Of a stretch of DNA of 62,500 nt, positions 7,084 to 16,591 are shown piece after piece (the first letter of the stretch is position 1; each line of letters starts with the position of its first letter). The stretch is from an uncultured Bacteroidales bacterium (GTDB lineage: Bacteria; Bacteroidota; Bacteroidia; Bacteroidales; UBA932). The position numbers and the translations under genes are program-made. The notes below the pieces were generated by a model. It ran no database searches and had not been told where the DNA came from. It saw only the letters and a program-made list of their open reading frames with translations. The stretch is from positions 1-62,500 of the forward strand of contig CAMKAJ010000012.1 of assembly GCA_946410455.1 (NCBI GenBank), given 5' to 3'.

Positions 7084-9677
7084 GACACTTCTGCCTTGAG
7101 TTTACGCAGCAGGTCGAAGGCCTGCAGGGGCGTCATATTGTCCAGGTCGGCCCCCACAAGCTGCTCGCGGATTGCGCTCAGCGTAGGGTCGTCGAGCTGG
7201 AAGAAAGAGAGCTGCACGCTGCCGTCTTCGGCGGTATCGCGCGACAGGGCGTCGGCGTTCTTCTCGCGCCGTTCTAGCTCCCTCAGGGTCCGCTCTGCGG
7301 CATGTACCACCTCCTGCGGCATTCCGGCCATGCGTGCAACGTGGATACCGAAGCTGTGCGCCACGCCGCCCCTCTCCAGCTTGCGCAGGAAAATCACGTC
7401 GTGCCCGTCTTCCTTCACCGCAATATGCCAGTTGTGCACGCGCGGGAAGTGGTTTTCGAGGTCGTTGAGCTCGTGATAGTGGGTAGCGAACAGCGTCTTG
7501 GCCCCGTGGCCATGCTGGTGTGTGTACTCAATGAGCGCGCGTGCGATGGACATGCCGTCGTAGGTAGAAGTACCACGGCCGATTTCGTCCATCAGCACCA
7601 GAGAACGCTCGGAGAGATTGTGCATAATCATTGATGTCTCCAGCATTTCTACCATGAAGGTGGACTCGCCACGGGAGATGTTATCGGTGGCGCCGACGCG
7701 AGTGAATATCTTGTCTATCAGGCCGATACGAGCTTCGCTTGCCGGCACGAACGAGCCCGTCTGGGCCATGAGCACAATGAGAGCGGTCTGACGGAGCAGG
7801 GCCGATTTACCAGCCATATTGGGGCCGGTGAGTACCATAATCTGCTCGCGCTTGCTGTCCATTGATATATCGTTGGGCACATACTCCTCGCCGGGGCCCA
7901 TCATGGTCTCTATCACTGGATGCCGGCCGGCCTTGATGTCGAACGAGAGGCTCTTATCTACCACCGGGCGGCAGTAGTCACGGTCTATCGCCTGCTGCGC
8001 AAAGCACTGAAGCACATCGAGTTGCGCAACTATGCGGCAGTTTGCCTGAATATCTTTGATGCGCTTCTGCACCTCGGCCACGAGCGCCCCGTACAGGCCA
8101 GCTTCGAGCTCGTAGATGGAGCCCTCGGCGTCGAGAATCGTGTTCTCGTATTCCTTAAGTTCCTCGGTTACATAACGCTCGCTCGATACCAGCGTCTGCT
8201 TGCGAATCCACTCCTGCGGCACCTGGTCGCGGTAGGTATTGCGCACCTCGATATAATAGCCGAAGACGTTGTTGTAGCCGATTTTGAGCGAGCTGATACC
8301 GGTGCGCGCCGCCTCCCTCTCCTGCATCTGCAGCAGGTAGTCCTTGCCACCGCGCGAAATGCTGCGCAGTTCGTCCAGGCGGGCCGACACTCCCGGCGCA
8401 ATCACATCGCCCTTGCCGAGCTGGGCTGCGGGGTTCTCGGCCATGGTGCCCTGAATCTTGAGGAGCAGCGAATCGGTGTCCTTAATCCCCTTTGCAAGCT
8501 TCTCCAGGGCCGGAATTCCGGTGTCTGCGCACATCTGGCGCAGCGGCGTCATCTGCGCAAACGAACGGGCGAGCTGCATCATCTCGCGCGGGTTGATTTT
8601 GCCCGTCGCAGCGCGCGCAACTATGCGGTCCAGGTCGCCTATGTCGGAGATGCGCGAGCGGCCGTCTTGCAGCGCTTCCTCGTTGTCGCAGAAGAACTGT
8701 ACCACGTCGTAGCGGCCGTTGAGCGTAGGTATATCGAGCACGGGCATGAGGAGCCATTCGCGCAGCAGTCGTGAGCCCATGGGGGACGCGCAGCGGTCGA
8801 GTACGTCTGTGAGCGACACCCCCTCGCTTCCGGCATTGCTATGCAGAATTTCCAGGTTGCGGATGGTAAAGCGGTCCATCCAAACAAAGCTCCCCTCGTC
8901 TATACGGCTGATACTGCATATATTACGAAGGCCCTGATGATGAGTCTGCTCCAGGTAGAACACAAGCGCCCCGGCACTGCATACGGCCAGTGGATAACGG
9001 TCTATCGCAAAGCCCTTGAGCGAGTTAACTCCCAGCTGGCTGCAGAGTTTCTCGGTGGCCGATTCCTGTACGAAGGCCCATTCGTCTATTGCGGAGACGA
9101 AGAAGTCGGGATACTTCTCGTGAACGGCGCGGAAGATATCGCGCTGCACCACAAGCTCTTTGGGCCGCTGGCCATAGAGCAGAGTAGAAATATAGTCCGG
9201 GCTGCCCTGAGCCACCTTGAAAGTGCCAGTAGATACATCCAGAAAGGCCACGCCGCACTCGGGGCCGTCGAACATCAGGCCGGCCAGCCAGTTGTGCTCC
9301 TTGCCGTCGAGCATTGTCTCTCCGAAGGCAACGCCGGGAGTGAGGATTTCTGTTACGCCGCGCTTTACCAGCTTGGTTTTCACCAGCTTAGGGTCTTCCA
9401 GCTGGTCGCAGATAGCAACTTTGTATCCGGAACGCACCAACTTGGGGAGGTAAGTATCTATGGCATGATGCGGGAAACCGGCCATCTCTGTGTCGCCCTT
9501 ATCGCCGTTGGAGCGGCGCGTAAGCACCATTCCGAGTACCTTGCTCAGAGTTACGGCGTCATCTGAATAACACTCGTAGAAGTCGCCCACCCTATACAAC
9601 AAGAGAGCCTCAGGATTCTGCGCCTTTATAGAGAAATACTGCTTGAGCAGCGGGGTATCTTCCGATGTTTTCGCCAT
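7080..9677 (-). CDS. mutS: DNA mismatch repair protein MutS
   Basis: An 865-residue MutS1, full length. The mismatch-reading F-x-E motif is present as F33-Y34-E35 in GDFYECY, which separates it from MutS2. Connector, core and clamp domains follow. The ATPase has Walker A GPNMAGKS at 618-625, Walker B near 692-700 (LVLMDEIG), then GRGTSTYDG and the FATHYHEL switch. A helix-turn-helix and a short C-terminal tail end the protein. It recognises base mismatches and small loops and recruits MutL; mutL is not in this window. First gene of a four-gene operon, with an exact -7 element 25 nt upstream (9703-9710, minus strand). Confidence 0.98.
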   Translation of the reverse strand: MAKTSEDTPLLKQYFSIKAQNPEALLLYRVGDFYECYSDDAVTLSKVLGMVLTRRSNGDKGDTEMAGFPHHAIDTYLPKLVRSGYKVAICDQLEDPKLVKTKLVKRGVTEILTPGVAFGETMLDGKEHNWLAGLMFDGPECGVAFLDVSTGTFKVAQGSPDYISTLLYGQRPKELVVQRDIFRAVHEKYPDFFVSAIDEWAFVQESATEKLCSQLGVNSLKGFAIDRYPLAVCSAGALVFYLEQTHHQGLRNICSISRIDEGSFVWMDRFTIRNLEILHSNAGSEGVSLTDVLDRCASPMGSRLLREWLLMPVLDIPTLNGRYDVVQFFCDNEEALQDGRSRISDIGDLDRIVARAATGKINPREMMQLARSFAQMTPLRQMCADTGIPALEKLAKGIKDTDSLLLKIQGTMAENPAAQLGKGDVIAPGVSARLDELRSISRGGKDYLLQMQEREAARTGISSLKIGYNNVFGYYIEVRNTYRDQVPQEWIRKQTLVSSERYVTEELKEYENTILDAEGSIYELEAGLYGALVAEVQKRIKDIQANCRIVAQLDVLQCFAQQAIDRDYCRPVVDKSLSFDIKAGRHPVIETMMGPGEEYVPNDISMDSKREQIMVLTGPNMAGKSALLRQTALIVLMAQTGSFVPASEARIGLIDKIFTRVGATDNISRGESTFMVEMLETSMIMHNLSERSLVLMDEIGRGTSTYDGMSIARALIEYTHQHGHGAKTLFATHYHELNDLENHFPRVHNWHIAVKEDGHDVIFLRKLERGGVAHSFGIHVARMAGMPQEVVHAAERTLRELERREKNADALSRDTAEDGSVQLSFFQLDDPTLSAIREQLVGADLDNMTPLQAFDLLRKLKAEVS

Positions 9678-9702
9678 TTGGAATTATGTTCTTACAGAAT
9701 TC

Positions 9703-9710
9703 CAAAGATA
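9703..9710 (-). promoter_or_regulatory. -7 promoter element for the mutS operon
   Basis: On the minus strand this reads TATCTTTG, an exact TAnnTTTG match, 25 nt before the mutS ATG. Confidence 0.65.
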
Positions 9711-9733
9711 AGCTTTTTTGAGCAATTTGGCAA

Positions 9734-10117
9734 TTACACATACATGGGGATGAAGGCCTGAGGATAATACTCTATTTGCGGCTCGGGCTCCTGGAACACC
9801 ACCGTGAGCACGTCCAGCCATATCTCCAGATCTGCCGGCAGGGATGCGCGCTCTGCGGAGTTAAGGAAGGCATGGGCGGCAGATACCATTCGACGGCGCT
9901 TGTCGTGGCCCACGTTAACCTCGGGCGCCACGGGCGCGTCCGCGCTGCTGGTTTTTACCTCAACCACGTGGAGAATATGTCCCTGGATAGTGATTATATC
10001 CAGCTCCAGATGCCCTGCGCGCCAATTCCGCCTCAGAATCCTGTGCCCCGCGCCCACAAGCCACGAGCACGCCTCCTCCTCGCCCCTCGCCCCGATAATC
10101 TGTTTTTGCGTCTTCAT
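9734..10117 (-). CDS. yraN: YraN family (UPF0102) endonuclease-like protein
   Basis: A 127-residue protein of the YraN/UPF0102 family, which has a restriction-endonuclease-like fold related to Holliday junction resolvases. The signatures GARGEEEACSWL near the N-terminus, then ELDIITIQGHILHVVEVKT (catalytic-type E, D and E-x-K) and the later KRRRMVSAAHAFL helix are all present. Role in the cell unclear, probably DNA metabolism. The open frame extends to a TTG at 10129, but the ATG at 10117 (MKTQKQ) starts the conserved part and is preferred. It sits alone between mutS and the symporter. Confidence 0.85.
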   Translation of the reverse strand: MKTQKQIIGARGEEEACSWLVGAGHRILRRNWRAGHLELDIITIQGHILHVVEVKTSSADAPVAPEVNVGHDKRRRMVSAAHAFLNSAERASLPADLEIWLDVLTVVFQEPEPQIEYYPQAFIPMYV

Positions 10118-10162
10118 AATTGCACACAATATGCGAATTGATTGGCAAAACGCAAAGAAACA

Positions 10163-10196
10163 GAAAGAATCGTCAAAAGATATTTACGATTCTTTC
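10163..10196 (-). terminator. Hairpin downstream of the symporter gene
   Basis: An 11-bp perfect stem, GAAAGAATCGT / ACGATTCTTTC, with a 12-nt loop lies between the symporter stop (10219) and yraN. The minus-strand run after it is only moderately T-rich, so it is a likely but not textbook terminator. Confidence 0.55.
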
Positions 10197-10218
10197 GAAA
10201 GAAAGGAAGTTAATAATC

Positions 10219-11580
10219 TTACAGCGAGCGGATAAACAGGTACAAGATGACTACCGGGATAATCCAGCGGATGATGAAATACAGTACAGGGAAAATGCGC
10301 TTACTAAACGAGAGCGTACCACCGTTGGTAAGCTCGTCCCAGACGTCGTCTTTCTTCATCTTCCAGCCTACAAAAAGCGTAAACGCAATGGCTCCTATCA
10401 TCATGAACACATTGGAGCACACATAATCGCACAGGTCGAAGACGGTCTTGCCAAACAGCTGCACCGACTGCATGCTACCAAACGACAGGGCGCAGGGAAC
10501 TCCGAGGGCCATGGCAAGCACGAAGAACAGCAACACGGCCTGCCAGCGCTTGAAATGGTGAGTCTCTACCATGTGCTCTATGCACACGTCAAGTATCGAT
10601 ATAGACGATGAAAGCGCCGCCACAAGAATAGCGAGGAAGAAGATAATCGATACAACTATACCCACAGCGGGTGTCTCTACACCCATTTTTGCAAAAATAT
10701 AGGGCAGCGTCTCATAAACTAGCGCCGGACCCGCGCCGGGCTCTATTCCAGCCGCAAACACCGCCGGCATGATAGCGAAACCGGCTATAAGTGCAAATCC
10801 GGTATCGGAAAGCGAGGTCCAAAGACCCGAGCCCAGGATACTGTCGCTTTTCTTCATGAACGAAGAATAAATAAGCACTGTACCCACGCCCAGCGACATA
10901 GAGAAGAAGGACTGGCCGAGGGCACATGCCCATCCCTCTGCCCCCAGCTTGCTGAAGTCGGGCTTAACCAAATACTTAACTCCCTCGCTTGCTCCAGGCA
11001 GAGAAACAGAAAAGATCACCATCGCTATCATCAAGAAGAAAAGGAGCGGAGTGGTGATCTTGGTAAATGTTTCTATGCCTTTTTTGATTCCTCGCAGCAC
11101 AATTATGGCAGTGGCGGCCAGGAAGCAGAAATGCATGGCCAGGGACTCTGTTGTAGACGATGCCATCTTACCAAAGATAGCAACGGCATCGTCTGGACGC
11201 CCGTTTGCGAGCTTGCCGCTCAGCGAGCGCACCAGAAAATCCAGCGACCAACCGCCTACTACACAGTAGTAAGAAATAATTATAAAGCAAGTTAACAGAG
11301 AAAGAAGGCCAAGGCCCCGCCATGCCGTTCCGGGTGCCAGCTTCTGCATGGAACCATACACGGCCATCCCGGCACGGCGGCCAATGGCAGACTCGCAAAC
11401 AAAACAAGGAACAGCAATGAACAAGCCGCAAATGATGTAAGCAATAATAAAAGCGGCTCCGCCGTGTTCGCCTACCATGTAGGGGAAACGCCAGATATTG
11501 CCGAGCCCGATTGCAGACCCGGCCATCGCCATTATGAAAGTGAAAGAACTTCCGAAATTCTCTCTTTTGGAAGCGGACAT
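10219..11580 (-). CDS. Sodium-dependent transporter, neurotransmitter:sodium symporter (NSS) family
   Basis: A 453-residue inner-membrane protein with about 11-12 membrane helices and a LeuT-like fold. The N-terminal signature GSAIGLGNIWRFPYMVGEHG is the unwound TM1 segment that holds sodium and substrate in NSS proteins. It should import an amino acid or similar compound using the sodium gradient; the substrate cannot be told. Bacterial members are often shorter than animal ones, and this length is normal. A weak -7 element (GATATTTG, one mismatch, 11607-11614 minus) lies 27 nt upstream. It is monocistronic. Confidence 0.93.
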   Translation of the reverse strand: MSASKRENFGSSFTFIMAMAGSAIGLGNIWRFPYMVGEHGGAAFIIAYIICGLFIAVPCFVCESAIGRRAGMAVYGSMQKLAPGTAWRGLGLLSLLTCFIIISYYCVVGGWSLDFLVRSLSGKLANGRPDDAVAIFGKMASSTTESLAMHFCFLAATAIIVLRGIKKGIETFTKITTPLLFFLMIAMVIFSVSLPGASEGVKYLVKPDFSKLGAEGWACALGQSFFSMSLGVGTVLIYSSFMKKSDSILGSGLWTSLSDTGFALIAGFAIMPAVFAAGIEPGAGPALVYETLPYIFAKMGVETPAVGIVVSIIFFLAILVAALSSSISILDVCIEHMVETHHFKRWQAVLLFFVLAMALGVPCALSFGSMQSVQLFGKTVFDLCDYVCSNVFMMIGAIAFTLFVGWKMKKDDVWDELTNGGTLSFSKRIFPVLYFIIRWIIPVVILYLFIRSL

Positions 11581-11606
11581 CTACTAACTAACTTTGGTTC
11601 AGGGCC

Positions 11607-11614
11607 CAAATATC
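11607..11614 (-). promoter_or_regulatory. Weak -7 element for the symporter gene
   Basis: Minus-strand GATATTTG matches TAnnTTTG at five of six fixed positions, 27 nt before the ATG at 11580. Confidence 0.35.
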
Positions 11615-11676
11615 GGAAAAAAATTCCGAAACTCCTATTTTTCAATAGTTTTGCCCGCCTTGTGCAGTTGTAGATC

Positions 11677-12171
11677 TTAGCGCTTCTCGTACACTACAAA
11701 CTCAAACTCATAGCCGGTCTCTGGGTCCGTATGAGTCTCTGAACAACTTACTCTCTGCCACACCGCCGGATCTATCTCCGGGAAAAACACGTCTGCATCT
11801 TCTACTACCGTATGCACGTGGGTTATATACAGGCGGTCCATCTGGGGCAGCGCCGCACGATACACGGAAGCCCCGCCCATCACAAAGCACTTGTCTTTGC
11901 CGGTAGCATCCGCCTCACTAAATGCTTCATCGAAGGAATACACGCAGCAAGCCTCCGGGATAGGATCTCCGCCAAGATTAAGCACAATGTTCTTGCGACC
12001 CTTGAGTGGATGGAAAGGCAGAGAAAAATAAGTCGTGCGTCCCATGATTACCGGATAACCGGAAGTCACTGATTTGAAGTACTTAAGGTCTTCCGAGATG
12101 TGCCAGGGAAGGTCTCCCTTCACACCTATTCCATTATTGTCGGCAATAGCTACGATAAGGCATTTGAGCAT
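11677..12171 (-). CDS. folA: Dihydrofolate reductase
   Basis: A 164-residue DHFR, normal length. It reduces dihydrofolate to tetrahydrofolate with NADPH, restoring the cofactor that thymidylate synthase oxidises. The start LIVAIADNNGIGVKGDLPW holds the substrate loop; the catalytic acid is E27 in WHISED, and the NADPH site shows VIMGRTT and CFVMGGASVY. It lies 19 bp downstream of thyA, the classical thyA-folA pairing, and is the last gene of that operon. Confidence 0.97.
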   Translation of the reverse strand: MLKCLIVAIADNNGIGVKGDLPWHISEDLKYFKSVTSGYPVIMGRTTYFSLPFHPLKGRKNIVLNLGGDPIPEACCVYSFDEAFSEADATGKDKCFVMGGASVYRAALPQMDRLYITHVHTVVEDADVFFPEIDPAVWQRVSCSETHTDPETGYEFEFVVYEKR

Positions 12172-12190
12172 AGCGGCTGTGGTTTAACGG

Positions 12191-12985
12191 TTAAACGGCA
12201 ACGGGGGCTTTGATGGCGGGCCAGGGGTCGTAGCCCTCCAAGGTAAAGTCTTCGTAGCGGAAGTCCCAGAGCTCCTTTACATCGGGGTTCAGCTTCATAA
12301 CAGGCAGCGGCCGGGGCTCGCGAGAGAGCTGCTCGGCAACCTGGTCGAAGTGGTTAAGGTAAATGTGCGTATCGCCGGTAGTGTGGATAAACTCGCCCGG
12401 CTCCAGACCGCAGACTTGCGCCAGCATCATAGTCAGAAGTGCGTAGGAGGCAATATTGAAGGGCACTCCGAGGAAGGTATCTGCGCTGCGCTGATACAGC
12501 TGGCAGCTGAGTTTTCCGTTAGCTACATAGAACTGGAATAGGCAGTGGCAGGGCGGCAGGGCCATCTTGTCTATGTCGCCGGGATTCCATGCACACACCA
12601 GCATGCGGCGCGAGTCGGGATTGTTGCGTATCATATCTACCACCTGTGCCAGCTGGTCTATGCTGCGCCCGTCGGCAGCCTCCCAGCTGCGCCACTGATG
12701 CCCGTAAACTGGGCCCAGGTCGCCGTTCTCGTCGGCCCATTCGTCCCAGATGCTCACTTTGTTGTCGTGCAGATAGCCGATATTGGTGTCGCCTGCAATA
12801 AACCACAGCAGCTCGTGAATGATTGAGCGCAGGTGCACCTTCTTAGTGGTGAGAAGAGGGAATCCGTCCGAGAGGTTAAAGCGCATCTGGTACCCAAAAA
12901 CGCTCTGCGTACCCACTCCGGTACGGTCTTTCTTGATAACTCCGTTCTCACGGATATGCCGCAGCAAGTCTAAATATTGTTTCAT
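12191..12985 (-). CDS. thyA: Thymidylate synthase (folate-dependent)
   Basis: A 264-residue ThyA, the same length as the E. coli enzyme. It makes dTMP from dUMP with methylene-tetrahydrofolate. The nucleophile is C146 in [31 protein letters not shown] and the C-terminal APVAV end are also typical. Its ATG overlaps the stop of the upstream lipoprotein gene by 4 bp (ATGA), so expression is probably coupled to that gene's promoter at 14053-14060. Confidence 0.98.
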   Translation of the reverse strand: MKQYLDLLRHIRENGVIKKDRTGVGTQSVFGYQMRFNLSDGFPLLTTKKVHLRSIIHELLWFIAGDTNIGYLHDNKVSIWDEWADENGDLGPVYGHQWRSWEAADGRSIDQLAQVVDMIRNNPDSRRMLVCAWNPGDIDKMALPPCHCLFQFYVANGKLSCQLYQRSADTFLGVPFNIASYALLTMMLAQVCGLEPGEFIHTTGDTHIYLNHFDQVAEQLSREPRPLPVMKLNPDVKELWDFRYEDFTLEGYDPWPAIKAPVAV

Positions 12986-14046
12986 TGATTGTAGATGTTT
13001 TGCAGGTAAGACAGCACCTTTGCCGTGGGGGCGTCCTTCATGAGTACGCGCTTGTGCGAATCGAGAAGATACAACGAAGGGATAGCCCTGATATCATATC
13101 CGCCCCCACTGCGGAGCGAGAAAGTGTAGTCGTAGCCGTTAATCCACTCCGAGGGGTAGTTGTGCAGGTAATCGCGCCACAGCTGCACCTCTTCGTCTAT
13201 GTATATATTGATGATAGACAGGCGCTTAGCCTTAATCATGGGGGATATGACAAGGCAGGAGCGAATGTCATCGATTATCTCTTTGCAGGAGTTGCAGCCG
13301 GGGTTGCTGAAGAACAGCATGGTGTAGTCTGCATGTATTGCATGGAGCGAACCCTTGTTGCCGGCGGCGTCTTTGTAGCTGAAGTCAGGCACCACCTGCC
13401 CGAAGCCGTTCTTGCGGCACTGCGAGACCTCGAAGCGGGCAGCCGTGCGCATATTGTCTTTGGTGCAGGGGCTGGCGGCCATTCCCTCAACAAAAGGCAG
13501 GTAGAAATCCTCGTCGCGCATGGGGGAGTTGGGGTCGTAAAGATACTTACTTACCATCTCCGTAAAGCGCAGATAAGTCTTTGCGCTGGTGTCTGCCTGC
13601 TGCTTGGCCTCAAGCTTAGAGAACATCCTCCGCACGCCCCTCTGGGCATTGCGGAATGGCTCCGGTTCGTCTGGGGAGGAGAGCAGCTTCATGGCCTGGA
13701 GAATGTTGATATAATTGGCGAGCGCCTGCTCCACCTCTTCGTCGGGAACGCCCAGGATAGCCTTGGGAGTGGTGACTCCGTCGCTCTTGAAAAATGCGTC
13801 CCAATAATGCTGGAGCACATATTCGCGCGCCTCGGGGGTGTTGCTGCCATAGACTGCGGGCACGCTCAGCTCGGGGAAGTGGCGGACCTCGCCAGGCTCT
13901 GCGGCCTGCGCTACCGGGGCCCTCTGCTCCGTGCCACCAGTCTCAACGGCCGCGCCGGAATTGCTGCCGGCTCCGGAACCGCCGCCCCAGCAGGAGTCTA
14001 GCATGGCCGCCAGCAAAACTATCCCTATTATCCTTGTTCTCTTCAT
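12982..14046 (-). CDS. Thioredoxin-fold lipoprotein with DUF5106-like region
   Basis: A 354-residue predicted lipoprotein: N-terminal [19 protein letters not shown] ends in a lipobox-like cysteine, followed by a low-complexity Gly/Ser linker. The middle is a helical region resembling DUF5106 of Bacteroidota thiol-disulfide proteins. The C-terminal part is thioredoxin-like, with [11 protein letters not shown] giving a CxxC pair and a later cis-Pro-type [10 protein letters not shown] segment. It may act in periplasmic redox chemistry; partner unknown. I chose the ATG at 14046 rather than 14055, because the -7 element at 14053-14060 overlaps the longer start. It overlaps thyA by 4 bp. Confidence 0.8.
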   Translation of the reverse strand: MKRTRIIGIVLLAAMLDSCWGGGSGAGSNSGAAVETGGTEQRAPVAQAAEPGEVRHFPELSVPAVYGSNTPEAREYVLQHYWDAFFKSDGVTTPKAILGVPDEEVEQALANYINILQAMKLLSSPDEPEPFRNAQRGVRRMFSKLEAKQQADTSAKTYLRFTEMVSKYLYDPNSPMRDEDFYLPFVEGMAASPCTKDNMRTAARFEVSQCRKNGFGQVVPDFSYKDAAGNKGSLHAIHADYTMLFFSNPGCNSCKEIIDDIRSCLVISPMIKAKRLSIINIYIDEEVQLWRDYLHNYPSEWINGYDYTFSLRSGGGYDIRAIPSLYLLDSHKRVLMKDAPTAKVLSYLQNIYNQ

Positions 14047-14052
14047 CAGACA

Positions 14053-14060
14053 CAAAGATA
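14053..14060 (-). promoter_or_regulatory. -7 promoter element for the lipoprotein-thyA-folA operon
   Basis: Minus-strand TATCTTTG is an exact TAnnTTTG match whose last base is only 7 nt from the ATG at 14046, implying a very short or absent 5' leader. It rules out the upstream ATG at 14055. Confidence 0.6.
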
Positions 14061-14085
14061 ATAAATAACTGGCAAAAGAGAATCG

Positions 14086-15672
14086 TTAATTGGTACTGCT
14101 GCTGAAGCCCAGTGCCGAGAGGCCGCGCTGCACGTCGGCATTGGCCATGAAGAGCCTCCACAGCAGGCCGCTGCGGGCATTCTCCAGCATAACTACGATA
14201 GGTCCTTGGTCTATAGCGATGTAGGAGCCGGCAAACCAGGCGCTGTCCAGGCTGAAGGCATCGCGGAAACCATAGTCGCCCCAGAGCCTGTCGCCTAAAA
14301 CGTAATAAAAGTAGCGGATTGCGCGGAGGCTCTCCTCCGGCATATAAGGATAAGATGCCACAGCCGCCGTAGGTGCTATAGTTCCACGGTCATTGGCTGG
14401 CGAAGACGCGGTATAGCCGGAAGGATAATCGCTCGCCGTAAGTCCCCAACTGTCGGCCGAATAGCCGGCGTGCCCCTTGGGGTTGCGTACGCAGTACTCA
14501 TAATTATACTTGGCATGCGCCACGTTCTGCTCCCAGTAATCGGCATACGTATCCTTGAGACCCCTGGGGTCCAGACCGAGGAAGGAATAATGCGCAAAGA
14601 ACATGGGACCGTTGACGCCGGGTTTCATACTGCCGCCTCGCGCCCAGCCCTGATGATACACATCGGCAGAAACTGGATGTGTGGGAGAAGCAGCGGCCAG
14701 CACATACACTATCAGGGCCTCGTTCCAACCGTTGATCTGCATGTTCATGGCCCATCCGGCCGAGGGCGACCAGTGCCAGTAAAGCACCTTCTGCTCCTGT
14801 GTGTACCAATCCCATTCCACGGCCCGCCAGATAGCATCTATGCCGCTGCGGATATCAGCCTCAGCGGGAGCGTCAAAGTATTGAGCAGCCGCCAATAAGC
14901 CCTGAATAAGGAAGGCCGTCTCTACCAGGTCGCCGCCGTTGTCGTTGGAGCTGAAAGGAATCACCTTGCCCGTCTCGCCGTTGAGCCAGTGCGAGAAGGC
15001 TCCATGAAAACGGTCCGCCTTGGTGCCCAAGAAATCCACGATCTTGCGCAGGCGCTCCGCCGCCTCGTCGCGGCTCACAAACCCCCTCTCCACTGCTACA
15101 GGCAGCGTCATTATGCCAAATCCGCTGCCGCCGGATGTTACGGTGTCGCCGGAGCCAAAGCGCTCGCGGGCAAGTCCGCTTACCGGGTGAGCATAGTCCC
15201 AGAAATACTTGAAAGTCTGCTGCTGCACCAGCGTGAGCAACTCCTCGTCAGGAATCTCCGCAAACTTGGGCGAAGGGTCGTATTCTGTTGTGAACGAGAA
15301 ACTTACTCCGTCCAGAAGATTGAGCCCGAAGTGCTCTCCGGCCTCGAGCGAGAAATAGTATCGCTTGAAATAACTCAGAGGCTCCACGGGCCGCAGCTCC
15401 ACATAGCTTTTGTCGGCTCCGTAAGAGTACTCCAACTCGCCCCCCGAGAAGGAAATGCCGCCGGCCTTGCTGATATCGGCCTCGCGGGTAAACTCAAGGG
15501 TAATTACGCAGCCGGAGCCCAAAGAAACCCCTCCCAGCGACGATGAAGCGGGCACCAAGACCTGATTGACCTTGGCGCCCGTAACCATCGCTTTAAGCGC
15601 TTCCTGCTTGCCTGCGCTATTACACGCAGACGCAAGCAGGATAAGTGCCAGGATTGTTATTGCCCTTCTCAA
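14086..15672 (-). CDS. GH144-like glucoamylase-family lipoprotein with N-terminal Ig-like domain
   Basis: A 528-residue lipoprotein (LILLASAC, Cys17). Residues about 25-130 look like an Ig-like (Big_5/SbsA-type) domain. Residues about 145-528 are a Glycoamylase (PF10091)-type alpha/alpha barrel, with FKYFWDYAHPVSGLARER, the TSGGSGFG loop, GDLVETAFLIQGLLAA and LYWHWSPS. GH144 members characterised in Chitinophaga and Parabacteroides cut beta-1,2-glucan or release sophorose; activity here is inferred from family. It is the last gene of the PUL operon, 3 nt after the LamG gene. It shares its barrel motifs with the 430-residue protein at 21101-22393 but has an extra N-terminal domain, so the two probably work on different substrates or at different sites. 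Confidence 0.88.
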   Translation of the reverse strand: MRRAITILALILLASACNSAGKQEALKAMVTGAKVNQVLVPASSSLGGVSLGSGCVITLEFTREADISKAGGISFSGGELEYSYGADKSYVELRPVEPLSYFKRYYFSLEAGEHFGLNLLDGVSFSFTTEYDPSPKFAEIPDEELLTLVQQQTFKYFWDYAHPVSGLARERFGSGDTVTSGGSGFGIMTLPVAVERGFVSRDEAAERLRKIVDFLGTKADRFHGAFSHWLNGETGKVIPFSSNDNGGDLVETAFLIQGLLAAAQYFDAPAEADIRSGIDAIWRAVEWDWYTQEQKVLYWHWSPSAGWAMNMQINGWNEALIVYVLAAASPTHPVSADVYHQGWARGGSMKPGVNGPMFFAHYSFLGLDPRGLKDTYADYWEQNVAHAKYNYEYCVRNPKGHAGYSADSWGLTASDYPSGYTASSPANDRGTIAPTAAVASYPYMPEESLRAIRYFYYVLGDRLWGDYGFRDAFSLDSAWFAGSYIAIDQGPIVVMLENARSGLLWRLFMANADVQRGLSALGFSSSTN

Positions 15673-15675
15673 TGA

Positions 15676-16557
15676 TTACTGATCAAGAGAGATTGCGAGC
15701 TCCTCTTTGTAGAGCTTGTTGACCTGATCCTCAGTCAGAGGCATGTTGTAGAAGCGAACCTCGTCGATAGCGCCGGGGAAGTAGCCCTGCCATGCGTCAG
15801 CAGCCTTACCCTCGATACGGGAAGCCCAACCACCGATGTAGAGAGCGTTGCAATCAGATGCGAAAGCAGACTTGATGGGGCCGACTGGCTTGTCGTTTAC
15901 GAGGAAGTCACCCTCGCCGACCTTTACACCGTTGGCGTAGTTCACCCAATGACCGGACTGTACATCGAAGGTACGTGCAATATGGATCCAGGTGTCTTTC
16001 TTAGCATACTCGGTGGAGGCGCTGTTGGGCCACATTGCAGGCTTGCCCTCAACAGAGAGGAAGTCTATGCGGCCGTTGAACCACTGCTCATCGGTATCTG
16101 CATTGTAGTTGTCGAAAAGGAATACGAAGGAGGGCCATACAGCCTCGGCAGCTGTACCGTTGAAGGAAAGAACGCCACCCTTTGCCTCTTTGCCTGCAGG
16201 GAGCTTAACCCAAGCAGAGAAAGTCATGCTCTCGAGCTTGGTAAAGGCGTTGCCGGCAGCGAGCTTGAGCTTGAGATAAGCCTCAGCCGTGTTGTCATCT
16301 GCCATATTGGCATAAGCGCTGCCGATAAAACCTGCCTGGTCAAAACCTGCGTCGCCTGCGGTTGTTTCATAGCTGATACCGGCACCAACTGCAACGGCAT
16401 CCTTGGAAGACTCGAAGGGAAGATGAACTACAAGAGCCTCTTTTGCGGTCTGAACCTCTTTTGCGGAGGGAGTGGGATCAACAGGCTTTTTTTCCTCACA
16501 GGAAACTGCTGCTCCAAGCATCAATGCGGCAGCAGCGAAGAAAAGGATTTTTTTCAT
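15676..16557 (-). CDS. LamG (concanavalin-like) surface lipoprotein, likely glycan-binding
   Basis: A 293-residue lipoprotein; the signal ends SCEEKKP, where acidic residues after the cysteine resemble the Bacteroidota surface-export signal. Residues about 40-280 form a LamG/concanavalin-A-like lectin domain: FSAWVKLPA, DTWIHIARTFD, WVNYANGVKVGEG, then the closing YFPGAIDEVRFYNMPLTEDQV motif. It occupies the position where other PULs carry SusE/SusF-type surface glycan-binding proteins, directly after SusD (34-bp gap). Glycan capture is inferred from the fold and place. No catalytic residues are evident. Confidence 0.82.
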   Translation of the reverse strand: MKKILFFAAAALMLGAAVSCEEKKPVDPTPSAKEVQTAKEALVVHLPFESSKDAVAVGAGISYETTAGDAGFDQAGFIGSAYANMADDNTAEAYLKLKLAAGNAFTKLESMTFSAWVKLPAGKEAKGGVLSFNGTAAEAVWPSFVFLFDNYNADTDEQWFNGRIDFLSVEGKPAMWPNSASTEYAKKDTWIHIARTFDVQSGHWVNYANGVKVGEGDFLVNDKPVGPIKSAFASDCNALYIGGWASRIEGKAADAWQGYFPGAIDEVRFYNMPLTEDQVNKLYKEELAISLDQ

Positions 16558-16591
16558 TGTGTAAATAATTAAAAATGAGTAATAAATTTTA

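Noticed and set aside
16558..16591. Possible riboswitch or small RNA in the gap between SusD and LamG genes
   Set aside because: 34 A/T-rich bases with no stem; an ordinary operon gap.
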